Source of the DNA: Belnapia sp. F-4-1
GTDB lineage: Bacteria; Pseudomonadota; Alphaproteobacteria; Acetobacterales; Acetobacteraceae
Assembly: GCF_000802185.1 (NCBI RefSeq)
Contig: NZ_KN676113.1
Coordinates: forward strand, 2,702,846 to 2,766,845
Direction: 5' to 3'
Length of the DNA: 64,000 nt
A program made the position numbers and the translations under genes. Positions 53,792 to 61,097 of this stretch are shown piece by piece. Every line of letters starts with the position of its first letter. Within the stretch, counting starts at the first letter, position 1. The notes below the pieces were generated by a model, which had not been told where the DNA came from, did no database searches, and worked only from the letters and a program-made list of their open reading frames with translations.

Positions 53792-54666
53792 ATCCCCGCC
53801 TCGCCGGCTTCGGTTACCTCACCGTGACGGCCACGGCCTGGGGGATGAACTGGCCGGTCATGAAGCTGCTGATGCAGGACTGGCCGCCCTTCACCTTCCG
53901 GGTGCTGGCCGCCGGCGGCTCCGTCCTGCTGCTTTCCGCCATCGCCCTCCTGCAGCGCGACTCCCTGCTGCCCCGCCCCGACCAGTGGGGCAGGCTGGCG
54001 GTGGCGGCGCTGCTGAACGTCACCTCCTGGCTGTTCTTCGCCCCGCTGGCGATCCTCTGGCTCGATGCCTCCGAGGCGGCGATCATCGCCTATACGATGC
54101 CGGTCTGGGCGACGATGCTCGCCTGGCCCTTCCTCGGCGAGCGCCCTGGCTGGCGCCGCCTCGCCGGCCTCGCCCTCGGCCTTTCGGGCGTGACGCTGCT
54201 GATGGCCGGCCGGCTCGACCTCGGCGCCGGGGCGATGGCGGGAAAGCTGCCCGGCGTGCTGGCGATCCTCGCGACGGCGCTGCTCTTCGCCTCCGGCACC
54301 ATCTGGACCAAGCGCTTCCCCCTGGCGATGGCGCCGGTGCCGCTCGTCGCCTGGCAGCTGGCGCTCGGCGTGCTGCCCGTCGCTGTGGTGGCGCTCGCCG
54401 TCGAGCAGGCGCATCCCGCCGCGGTGCGTCCCCTGGGCTGGGCCTGCCTCGCCTATGCTTCGGTGATCGGCCAGTGCCTCGCCTATCTCGCCTGGTTCCG
54501 CGCGCTGAAGCGGCTGCCCGCCGGCACCGCCGCCATCGGCTCGCTGCTGGTGCCGATCATCGGCGTGCTCGGCAGCGCGGCCCTGCTCGGCGAGCCGCTG
54601 GGCCTGCGTCAGGGTGCGGCGCTGGCGCTCACGCTCGGTGGCGTCGCCCTGGCGTCGCGAGGATGA
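53788..54666 (+). CDS. EamA/DMT-family transporter
   Basis: This 292-residue integral membrane protein has about ten predicted helices in two EamA repeats. The first starts VTATAWGMNWPVMKLLMQDW (the WG...P motif) and the second starts VLAILATALLFASGTIWTKR. These exporters move amino acids, metabolites or drugs out of the cell. The start is GTG, overlapping the aldo/keto reductase stop. The last repeat ends LLVPIIGVLGSAALLGEPL, the usual closing pattern. Confidence 0.9.
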   Translation: MNPRLAGFGYLTVTATAWGMNWPVMKLLMQDWPPFTFRVLAAGGSVLLLSAIALLQRDSLLPRPDQWGRLAVAALLNVTSWLFFAPLAILWLDASEAAIIAYTMPVWATMLAWPFLGERPGWRRLAGLALGLSGVTLLMAGRLDLGAGAMAGKLPGVLAILATALLFASGTIWTKRFPLAMAPVPLVAWQLALGVLPVAVVALAVEQAHPAAVRPLGWACLAYASVIGQCLAYLAWFRALKRLPAGTAAIGSLLVPIIGVLGSAALLGEPLGLRQGAALALTLGGVALASRG

Positions 54667-54669
54667 GAC

Positions 54670-54690
54670 GTTGCCATGACGCGTGGCAAC
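54670..54690. terminator. Palindromic hairpin after DMT transporter
   Basis: GTTGCCA-TGACGCG-TGGCAAC forms a 7-bp stem with a 7-base loop three bases after the transporter stop and 56 bp before the YciF-like start. No T-run follows. It is a weak terminator or an operator for the downstream gene. Confidence 0.35.
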
Positions 54691-54745
54691 TTCACCCGCT
54701 GCCAGCCTTTCCTTCCGCATCGACGCTACAGATGGAGAGTTAGAC

Positions 54746-55282
54746 ATGGACAACGAAATCCGTGAGATGCTGGTCGCCTCGCTGAAGGACATCTACAGCG
54801 CCGAGAAGCAGGGCACCCGCAACATGCAACGCGTCGTCCGCAAGGTTTCCGCGCCGGAGCTGCGCGAGGCGCTGACCCTGCATGTCGAGCAGACCCAGTC
54901 CCAGGTCGAGCGCGTCGAGCAGGCGCTCGAGGAGATGGGCGCCCGCCCCGGCCGCAAGGTCTGCGAGGCGATGCGCGGCCTGATCGAGGAGGCGCAGCAC
55001 GAGGTGGAGGAGTACGAGAAGGGGCCGGTCCTCGACATCGTCATCGTCGCCGCGGTGCAGAAGATCGAGCATTACGAGATCGCCTCCTACGGCACCACGG
55101 CCTCCCTGGCGAAGGCGCTCGGCGAGGAGAAGGTCGGCCAGATCCTCGGCGAGATCCTCGAGGAGGAGAAGCAGACCGACCTGAAGCTGACCGAGCTCAC
55201 CCAGTCCGTCCTCATGCCCCAGGTCATGGGCGGCGAGGCGGCGAACGACGCCAAGGGCGGCTCCAAGCGCAAGGCTTCCTGA
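54746..55282 (+). CDS. YciE/YciF-like (DUF892) ferritin-fold protein
   Basis: This 178-residue helical protein begins DNEIREMLVASLKDIYSAEK and contains LREALTLHVEQTQSQVERVE, VQKIEHYEIASYGTTASLA and LGEILEEEKQTDLKLTELT. The recurring Glu and ExxH pairs (HVEQT, KIEHYE, LEEEKQTD) form the di-iron four-helix site of the family. Its members are stress-induced and of uncertain enzymatic function. The C-terminus GGSKRKAS is basic. ATG 54746 follows GGAG eight bases upstream. The Zur box begins 35 bp after its stop. Confidence 0.92.
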   Translation: MDNEIREMLVASLKDIYSAEKQGTRNMQRVVRKVSAPELREALTLHVEQTQSQVERVEQALEEMGARPGRKVCEAMRGLIEEAQHEVEEYEKGPVLDIVIVAAVQKIEHYEIASYGTTASLAKALGEEKVGQILGEILEEEKQTDLKLTELTQSVLMPQVMGGEAANDAKGGSKRKAS

Positions 55283-55316
55283 GCCTGATGGCCGGGGGGT
55301 AGCAACCCGCCAGGGG

Positions 55317-55337
55317 TGATGTTATCTCATAACATCA
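55317..55337. promoter_or_regulatory. Zur box controlling the zinc transporter operon
   Basis: TGATGTTAT-CTC-ATAACATCA is a perfect 9-3-9 palindrome. It matches the Fur-family zinc-regulator box as I know it from alpha- and gammaproteobacteria. Its position 110 bp before znuC strongly supports Zur repression under zinc sufficiency. The final A of the box is also the first base of an ATG (55337-55339) that opens a 37-codon frame. Confidence 0.88.
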
Positions 55338-55450
55338 TGCCCTGGCCCGACCCCCTCGACCTGTCTTCCGGCGCCGCCGCCCGCCTCGCGCTGGCGGCGG
55401 CGGTCGCGACCGGGCTTTGGCTCGCCGTCGCCTGGGCGATGGCCGCATGA
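55337..55450 (+). CDS. Possible 37-residue single-helix membrane peptide ahead of znuC
   Basis: This frame of 37 sense codons begins MPWPDPLDLSSGAAARLALA and continues with a hydrophobic stretch ending LAVAWAMAA, one plausible transmembrane helix. Its TGA overlaps the znuC ATG (ATGA at 55447-55450). No Shine-Dalgarno sequence precedes znuC itself, so translation through this frame may be needed for znuC expression. Its own ATG starts at the last base of the Zur box, so it would have to be read from a leaderless or nearly leaderless transcript. It is an unrecognised peptide; a chance frame in GC-rich DNA remains possible. Confidence 0.45.
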   Translation: MPWPDPLDLSSGAAARLALAAAVATGLWLAVAWAMAA

Positions 55451-56175
55451 GCCCCGCCGGGATCGACATCGCCGACCTCACGGTCAGCCACCAGCGCCGC
55501 CCGGCGGTGCATCACCTCTCCGGCCGCTTCGCCCCCGGCAGCCTGACCGCCGTGGTCGGCCCCAACGGCGCCGGCAAGACGACGCTGCTGCGCGCCATCG
55601 CCGGGCTGCACCGCCCGGATTGCGGCCGCATCGAGGGCGCCGCCGGCCAGGTCGCCCTGCTGCCGCAGCAATCGAGCCTCGACCGCAGCTTTCCGCTCAC
55701 CTGCCTCGATGCCGTCCTGCTCGGCCTCTGGGGCGAGACGGGCGCCTTCCGCGCCATCCCGCGCGCCGGCCGCGCCCGGGCCGAGGCCGCGCTCGCCGCC
55801 ATCGGCCTCGAGGGCTTCGAGCGCCGCCCGGTCGGCAGCCTCTCCGCGGGGCAGTTCCAGCGCGTGCTCTTCGCCCGTCTGCTGCTGCAGGACGCGCCGG
55901 TGATCCTTCTCGACGAGCCCTTCAATGCGCTCGACGCCCGCACCGCCGCCGAGCTGCTGGCCCTGGTGAAGCGCTGGCACGGCGAGGGCCGCACGGTGAT
56001 CGCCGTGCTGCACGACCTCGAGCTCGTCCGCCGCGAATTCCCCGAGACCCTGCTGCTCGCCCGCGACTGCCTCGGCTGGGGCCCGACCGGCGAGGTGCTG
56101 ACCGCCGCCAACCGCCTCCGCGCCCGCATGATGGCCGAGGCCTGGGCCGAGCAGGCGGAGGCCTGCGCCGCCTGA
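55447..56175 (+). CDS. znuC: Zinc ABC transporter ATP-binding protein
   Basis: This 242-residue ATPase carries Walker A AVVGPNGAGKTTLLRAIAGL (G38-T46) and Q-loop VALLPQQSSLDRSFPLTC. The signature VGSLSAGQFQRVLFARLLLQ is followed by Walker B VILLDEPFNALDARTAAEL and the switch His in TVIAVLHDLELV. The pattern matches metal-type (ZnuC/MntB) ABC ATPases. The Zur box upstream makes zinc the likely substrate. It is followed at once by the permease. No substrate-binding ZnuA gene is in the window, so it must be encoded elsewhere. Confidence 0.92.
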   Translation: MSPAGIDIADLTVSHQRRPAVHHLSGRFAPGSLTAVVGPNGAGKTTLLRAIAGLHRPDCGRIEGAAGQVALLPQQSSLDRSFPLTCLDAVLLGLWGETGAFRAIPRAGRARAEAALAAIGLEGFERRPVGSLSAGQFQRVLFARLLLQDAPVILLDEPFNALDARTAAELLALVKRWHGEGRTVIAVLHDLELVRREFPETLLLARDCLGWGPTGEVLTAANRLRARMMAEAWAEQAEACAA

Positions 56176-57029
56176 TCCTCCAGCCTTTCATCGAGTACGG
56201 CTTCCTCCGCCGCGCCCTGGTCGGCTGCCTCGCCCTCTCGGTCGCCGCGCCGCCGCTCGGCCTCTTCCTCATGCTGCGGCGGATGAGCCTCACCGCTGAC
56301 GTGCTGGCGCATGGCATCCTGCCCGGCGTCGCCGCCGGCTTCCTCGTCGCCGGCCTTTCGCTGCCGGCGATGGCGTTCGGCGGCCTCGTCGCCGGCCTGC
56401 TGGTGGCGGTCGGCGCCGGCGCCCTGTCGCGCGCCACCGGCGGGCGGGAGGACGCCTCGCTCGCCGCCCTCTACCTTGTCGCGCTCGCCGCCGGCGTTGC
56501 CATGGTCTCGATGCGCGGCGGCGCGGTGGAGCTGACGACCCTGCTCTTCGGCAGCGTCCTCGGCGTCGACGACGGCGCGCTGCTGCTGATGGCAGGCGCC
56601 GCGACCGTCACGCTCGCCGCCCTGGCCCTCGCCTGGCGCCCGCTGGTGCTGGAATGCTTCGACCCGGGCTTCGCCCAGGCGGTCGGCGCCCGCGGCGCCC
56701 TTTGGCATCTCGGCTTCCTCGGCCTCGTCGTGCTGAACCTGCTGGCAGCGTTCCAGGCGCTGGGGACGCTGATGGCCGTCGGGCTGATGATGCTCCCCGC
56801 CATCGCCGCCCGGCACTGGTCACGCCGGCTGGGCGGCATGGCCTATGCCTCGGTCGGCATCGCCATGGCGGCGAGCCTCGCCGGGCTGTTGCTTTCCTTC
56901 CATGCCGATGTCCCGGCCGGCCCGGCGGTGGTGCTCTGCGCCGGCCTGGCCTGGGCGGTCTCGGTGCTGGCCGGGCCGGTCGATGGCCTCGCCGCCCGCC
57001 TCCTGCGCCGGCGGCATTTGTCAGGCTAA
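56172..57029 (+). CDS. znuB: Zinc ABC transporter permease
   Basis: This 285-residue ABC-3 type permease has about eight transmembrane helices. The conserved start region is FIEYGFLRRALVGCLALSVA, then GLFLMLRRMSLTADVLAHGI with the ABC-3 hallmark, and LGTLMAVGLMMLPAIAARHW. No ATG or GTG precedes the conserved N-terminus in frame. The likely initiator is CTG at 56172-56174, overlapping the znuC TGA as CTGA and preceded by GGAG about eleven bases upstream. The first in-frame ATG would delete helix one. It converges on a coiled-coil gene with a 4-bp overlap. Confidence 0.88.
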   Translation: MILQPFIEYGFLRRALVGCLALSVAAPPLGLFLMLRRMSLTADVLAHGILPGVAAGFLVAGLSLPAMAFGGLVAGLLVAVGAGALSRATGGREDASLAALYLVALAAGVAMVSMRGGAVELTTLLFGSVLGVDDGALLLMAGAATVTLAALALAWRPLVLECFDPGFAQAVGARGALWHLGFLGLVVLNLLAAFQALGTLMAVGLMMLPAIAARHWSRRLGGMAYASVGIAMAASLAGLLLSFHADVPAGPAVVLCAGLAWAVSVLAGPVDGLAARLLRRRHLSG

Positions 57030-57511
57030 TCCGCGTTCAGGATCCGCGCGATCAGCCCGCGCTTGCGCAGCCGCCGCAGCCCCTGCTGGGCCGACTGAGC
57101 CTCCTTCTCCGCCTTCTCCACACGCTTCGCCGCCTCCGCCAGCCGCGCCTCGGCCGCGGTGAGCGCCGCCTCGCGCTCCGCCAGCCTTGCGCCCGCTTCC
57201 GTCAGCGCGGCCTCGGCCGCATCCGCCCGCTGCCGCTCGCGCAGCAACTGGTCCTTCAGCAGGGTGAGCGCTTCAAGGAAGGCACCGATCGGGCTCGCCT
57301 CGGCCGCCGCGGGACGTATCGAAGCCGCCACTGCCCGTAGCCCGCCAGCCTGGCGGACATGCGCCGTCAGCTTCGCCGCCCAGCCCGTCTCGATAGCGGC
57401 CGGGGCCGGCGCCTCGGCCCGGACCTGGAGCCGCCCCGCCCAGTCGTCGAGGGAAGACGCCAGCCGATCCGTTTCAGGCGCCAGCGCCAGCAACTGCTTC
57501 CCGCCGTCCAT
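57026..57511 (-). CDS. Hypothetical coiled-coil protein
   Basis: This 161-residue protein has a globular N-terminal half (DGGKQLLALAPETDRLASSL, then GWAAKLTAHVRQAGGLRAVA). A long Ala/Glu/Arg heptad-rich coiled coil occupies about residues 85-150 (LLRERQRADAAEAALTEAG, LAEREAALTAAEARLAEAAK), and the tail is basic (LRRLRKRGLIARILNAD). I recognise no family. It may be a structural or glycosyltransferase-associated helper, but nothing adjacent decides this. Its 3' end overlaps znuB by four bases. Confidence 0.7.
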   Translation of the reverse strand: MDGGKQLLALAPETDRLASSLDDWAGRLQVRAEAPAPAAIETGWAAKLTAHVRQAGGLRAVAASIRPAAAEASPIGAFLEALTLLKDQLLRERQRADAAEAALTEAGARLAEREAALTAAEARLAEAAKRVEKAEKEAQSAQQGLRRLRKRGLIARILNAD

Positions 57512-57570
57512 CCCGCCCCCCGGTCACACGCGATTGACAATTTCGCGACCGGGATCGGAAAGCAAGCGAT

Positions 57571-58503
57571 TTATCGCGCTGCGAGCGTGATCGTCTCTGG
57601 CATTGCACGCTGCGAGGCAAGAAGCCGGGCGACCCCTGCCTTCACCTCGGCCAAGCTCAGCGCCCGCCCGGTCGCGCGTTCGAAGAAGACGCCCTTGTTC
57701 GCCGCGATGCTGTCGGCGCCGACGGCCTCCGCCGCCGGCCGCGCCGGCGCCCGGTCCAGCTCGGCGAGGAAGCGCCGCGCCCCGGCCGGACCGAGCAGAT
57801 GGGTGAGGTACAGCTCCGTCGTCCCAGCCGGCCGGCCAAGCAGCGCCTCCAGCGCCGCCCGCTTCGCCCCCAGCCGCTCTGCCGCCATCACGGCCGAGAG
57901 CCGCGGATCGAAGCGCATTGCCAGAATGTGGCGCAGGTCGCGCGGCCGCTTGGTGGTGATGGCCCCGGTCCGCGCATCGGTCGAAAGGCTCGCTGCCTCC
58001 CGCGCCAGCCCGTGCCGCGCGCCGAAATCCCGCACCACCTCCAGCCAAGTCGCCTCGGTGAACTGCATCAGCCCGCGGGCCGAGCTGAGGCGGTTGCTGG
58101 CGCGATGGCTGAAACGGCTCTCCTGCCAGGCGATGGCCCGCAGCAGCGCCGGGTCGGCGCCGGTACTGCGCGTGGCCGCTGCCAGCGCCGCGGCGACTGC
58201 GGGGCTCGGCGTCCCGTCCTCGGCCGCGGCGATGGGCGGCACCATCGCCACGGTCCTGACCCGCGCCCGCACCGGGGCCGCGGCCTGCCGCCGCGGCGCC
58301 GGCCGCAGCGCGGCCCGCATCACCGGAACGGGCTTGGCCTGGGCGCGCACCGCGCCAGGCCGGTTGGGCCGCGCTTCGGCCGGTGCCGGCGCGGCGATGC
58401 TCGCGGCCAGGGCGCAGGCGAGGGCGGCAAGCGCCGGACGCAGCCGGCGCGCAGAGGGGAACTGCGTGCCGCGGGAGGCGGCACGAGAGGTGGGCTCGGT
58501 CAC
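57571..58503 (-). CDS. Secreted lytic transglycosylase-like peptidoglycan hydrolase
   Basis: This 310-residue exported protein has a signal near the N-terminus (RPALAALACALAASIAAPAP) and a Pro/Arg/Ala-rich linker. A goose-lysozyme/SLT-like domain follows, with LLRAIAWQESRFSHRASNRL (catalytic Glu in WQESRF) and SSARGLMQFTEATWLEVVRD. Further motifs are LRHILAMRFDPRLSAVMAAE and LYLTHLLGPAGARRFLAELD. It should cleave the glycan backbone of murein. GTG 58501-58503 has AAGGGAGA about eight bases upstream and is preferred over an upstream ATG. It is divergent from the RidA-like gene. Confidence 0.87.
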   Translation of the reverse strand: MTEPTSRAASRGTQFPSARRLRPALAALACALAASIAAPAPAEARPNRPGAVRAQAKPVPVMRAALRPAPRRQAAAPVRARVRTVAMVPPIAAAEDGTPSPAVAAALAAATRSTGADPALLRAIAWQESRFSHRASNRLSSARGLMQFTEATWLEVVRDFGARHGLAREAASLSTDARTGAITTKRPRDLRHILAMRFDPRLSAVMAAERLGAKRAALEALLGRPAGTTELYLTHLLGPAGARRFLAELDRAPARPAAEAVGADSIAANKGVFFERATGRALSLAEVKAGVARLLASQRAMPETITLAAR

Positions 58504-58689
58504 GGAGGAATCTCCCTTGGGGGGTGGGAGCGATGGGTGTGTCAACAGGCCTTACGCTGCCGACGGCGTTTCGTTCCAAGCGCTTGCGGGCCGATGCTGC
58601 CTGTGACTCGCAGGTCACTCCAGGCAGGGGAGTATCCATCGACCCACTCTCGCCCTTATGGTTCATGCCTCGGTGGCAGGGAGGCAGGC

Positions 58690-58920
58690 ATGGCGATCCG
58701 ACGCTTGGCGGAAGAAGGGCGGCTCTCCGGCGCCGTGGTGCATGGCGCGCTGGTCTACCTGGCCGGCCAGGTGGCCGATGATCCCACGCTCGACGCCGAG
58801 GGCCAGACCGCCGACATCCTCGCCCAGATCGACGCCCTGCTGGCCGAGGCCGGCACCGACAAGTCGAACCTGCTGACGATCACCGTGGTGCTGGCCGATA
58901 TCCGCGACGCCCGGCGATGA
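58690..58920 (+). pseudogene. RidA-family protein, N-terminal two thirds (gene split by frameshift)
   Basis: This 76-codon frame encodes the first part of a YoaB-like RidA protein (IRRLAEEGRLSGAVVHGALV, YLAGQVADDPTLDAEGQTAD, then DALLAEAGTDKSNLLTITVV). It stops at TGA 58918-58920, just after VLADIRDARR. The remaining third continues in another frame from ATG 58917. Only eight bases lie between the Asp codon of ADIRD and that ATG, where nine would keep the frame, so one base appears lost. AGGGAGG precedes the ATG. RidA proteins deaminate reactive enamine/imine intermediates. Confidence 0.75.
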
Positions 58921-59045
58921 ACCGCGCCTGGGACCGCTGGCTGGACCCGGCGGCGAAGCCCGCCCGCATGACCGTCGAGGCGCCGCTGGTGGATCCCCGC
59001 TGGCGGGTCGAGATCACCGGCATCGCCGCCATGCCGGATGCCTGA
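58917..59045 (+). pseudogene. RidA-family protein, C-terminal part in shifted frame
   Basis: These 42 residues begin MNRAWDRWLDPAAKPARMTV and end EAPLVDPRWRVEITGIAAMP-DA. They align with the C-terminal third of RidA/YoaB proteins, including the arginine (in PARMTVEA) equivalent to the catalytic Arg105 of RidA. The ATG overlaps the TGA of the first part as ATGA, so translational reinitiation could still make both halves. The end overlaps the K+ channel start by eight bases. Confidence 0.72.
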
Positions 59046-60015
59046 CCGCGCCCGCCAGCGCCGCCCCTTCCTCGGTGCCATCGGCCTGTCGCTCGGGCTG
59101 ATGCTGCTGGTCGCAGGCGGGGTGGCGGATCGCGGCGGCACCTTCCCGCTGGTGCTGCTCGGCACTTCGGCGCTGGCGATCGGCGCGCTCTACCGGCTCT
59201 TCCCACACGGGCCGCAATTCGCCCTCGGCACCACCAATGGCCTCGCGATGTATGCCTGCCTCTATGTGGTAATCGGCCGCGCCGGCTTCCCCGACGCGCC
59301 GGACTGGGCCCGCGCCGTCGCCTTCGTCCTGCCCATCGCCGCCTTCGTCGCCGCCTGCTGGCTGCGCCGCCGCGACCTCAGCGCCTGGGCGGAGGAGGAG
59401 GAGGCCGCCGACCTCGCCCATCTGCCGCGCTTTGCCCGCTGGCTGGCGCTCACCGGCCTGGTCGGCCTCGTCTCCCTCGGCTTCCCGGTGAACCGCCTGC
59501 CCGCTACCGGCCAGGGCATGGCGCTGATCGGCGCCATGGCCGCCATCGCCGCGGTCAGCACCGTCTCGGTCGGCGACGTGGTGCGGCTGCTGGTCGACAT
59601 CGCCGTCATCTTCCGCGCGGTGACGCGCCGGCTCTCCCGCCTCGCCGTGCCGATCGCCGCCTATTCCAGCCTATGGGCGCTGCTGACGGTGGTCTTCGGA
59701 TGCCTCTACCGCATCGCCGACGGGCTCTCCGGCGGACCGCTCTTCACCAGCACCCATGGCCCGATCCGGGTGGATTTCTCCGACGCCCTGCATTTCAGCG
59801 TGGTGACGCTCTCGACCGTGGGCTATGGCGACATCATCCCGGCCGATGACGGCATCCGCCTGCTGGCGAGCATCCAGATGCTGCTGGCCCAGCTGCTGCT
59901 GCTCTTCGGCTTCATCGAGATCATGCGCGGCAGCCGCGCCGGCCTGCCCGATGCGGCGCCCAGGGAACATGCCCCTCGGGAGGAGGCGACGCGCCGCGCC
60001 GTCGCCGGGGATTAG
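59038..60015 (+). CDS. Ion channel family protein (two-pore-helix K+ channel type)
   Basis: This 325-residue membrane protein has several N-terminal helices (AIGLSLGLMLLVAGGVADRG, FALGTTNGLAMYACLYVVIG, VAFVLPIAAFVAACWLRRRD). A C-terminal pore unit carries the selectivity filter VVTLSTVGYGDIIPADDGIR (GYGD at about 262-265), followed by the inner helix LLASIQMLLAQLLLLFGFIE. It lacks a cytoplasmic RCK/TrkA domain. Potassium conduction is likely. The ATG at 59038 lies within the end of the RidA remnant. Confidence 0.87.
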   Translation: MPDRARQRRPFLGAIGLSLGLMLLVAGGVADRGGTFPLVLLGTSALAIGALYRLFPHGPQFALGTTNGLAMYACLYVVIGRAGFPDAPDWARAVAFVLPIAAFVAACWLRRRDLSAWAEEEEAADLAHLPRFARWLALTGLVGLVSLGFPVNRLPATGQGMALIGAMAAIAAVSTVSVGDVVRLLVDIAVIFRAVTRRLSRLAVPIAAYSSLWALLTVVFGCLYRIADGLSGGPLFTSTHGPIRVDFSDALHFSVVTLSTVGYGDIIPADDGIRLLASIQMLLAQLLLLFGFIEIMRGSRAGLPDAAPREHAPREEATRRAVAGD

Positions 60016-60074
60016 GCGCGGTTCCGCCGCAATCGGGGTTGAACCTGCGCGCAGTGGACAAGGATCGAGGACCG

Positions 60075-61076
60075 ATGACCGAGGCCGAACGGGCCGCTTT
60101 CTGGCGCGGCAAGCGCGTGCTGGTGACCGGCGGGGCCGGCTTCCTCGGCAGCGCCCTCTGCCATGCCCTCGCCGCGCTCGGCGCGCGGGTGACGGCGCTC
60201 GACGCCATGTTCCCCGATGGCGGCGCCAACATGGCCAATCTGGAGGGCGCCGGCGTCCTCCTCGTCCGCGGCGACATCCGCGACGTGGAGCTGCACACGC
60301 TCTGCCAGGACGTGGACGTGCTGTTCAACATGGCCGCCCAGACCAGCCACATGGGCGGCCAGAAGGACCCGGTGGCCGACATCGCCATCAACGCCGTCGC
60401 CCAGGTCCGGCTGATCCAGGTGATGCGCGAGGCGGCGCCCAAGGCCACCGTCGTCCACGCCTCCACCCGCCAGTTCTACGGCCGCCCGATGCAGCTGCCG
60501 GTCGACGAGCTGCACCCGGTCAACCCGCCGGATGCCAACGGCGTCTCCAAATGGGCCGGCGAGCAGTACTGGCTGCTGGAGCAGCGCGTGCTGCACCGCC
60601 CCGTCGTCTCGCTCCGCCTGACCAATTGCTACGGTCCGCGGCTTCGCATCCGCGACGCCCGCCAGACCTTCCTCGGCATCTGGATCAGGCAGGTGCTGAA
60701 GGGGGAGGGGTTCGAGGTCTGGGGCGGCGAGCAGCTCCGCGACCTCACCTATGTCGACGACGTGGTCCGCGCCTTCCTGCTCTCGGCCGAATACGCCCCG
60801 AAGCCGGATGTCGCCGGCCGGGTCTTCAACCTCGGCGGCTCGCCCCCGGCCAGCCTGATCGAGCTGGCCGACCGGCTGATCGCCGCGAATGGCGGGCATG
60901 GTCACTACGCCGTGAAGTCCTTCCCCGCCGATCGCGCGCCCATCGACATCGGCAGCTACCACGCCGATGACCATGCCTTCCGCGCCGCCACCGGCTGGGT
61001 GCCCCTGGTCGGGCTGGACGAGGGGCTGGCGCGCTCGCTCGACTGGTATCGCAGCCGCATGGCCGACTATAGCTGA
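60075..61076 (+). CDS. NAD-dependent epimerase/dehydratase (extended SDR)
   Basis: This 333-residue nucleotide-sugar-type enzyme has a Rossmann motif KRVLVTGGAGFLGSALCHAL at residues 13-32. It contains LFNMAAQTSHMGGQKDPVAD, VVHASTRQFYGRPMQLP, LRLTNCYGPRLRIRDARQTF and LRDLTYVDDVVRAFLL. The usual catalytic YxxxK reads Asn155-Gly-Val-Ser-Lys159 in DANGVSKWAGEQ, so the tyrosine is replaced by asparagine, as in some members of this group. ATG 60075 with GAGG about five bases upstream is preferred over an upstream ATG at 60039. The DegT aminotransferase follows after 21 bp, pointing to an amino-sugar route. Confidence 0.87.
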   Translation: MTEAERAAFWRGKRVLVTGGAGFLGSALCHALAALGARVTALDAMFPDGGANMANLEGAGVLLVRGDIRDVELHTLCQDVDVLFNMAAQTSHMGGQKDPVADIAINAVAQVRLIQVMREAAPKATVVHASTRQFYGRPMQLPVDELHPVNPPDANGVSKWAGEQYWLLEQRVLHRPVVSLRLTNCYGPRLRIRDARQTFLGIWIRQVLKGEGFEVWGGEQLRDLTYVDDVVRAFLLSAEYAPKPDVAGRVFNLGGSPPASLIELADRLIAANGGHGHYAVKSFPADRAPIDIGSYHADDHAFRAATGWVPLVGLDEGLARSLDWYRSRMADYS

Positions 61077-61097
61077 GGCTCCAAGGACGAACCGCCG

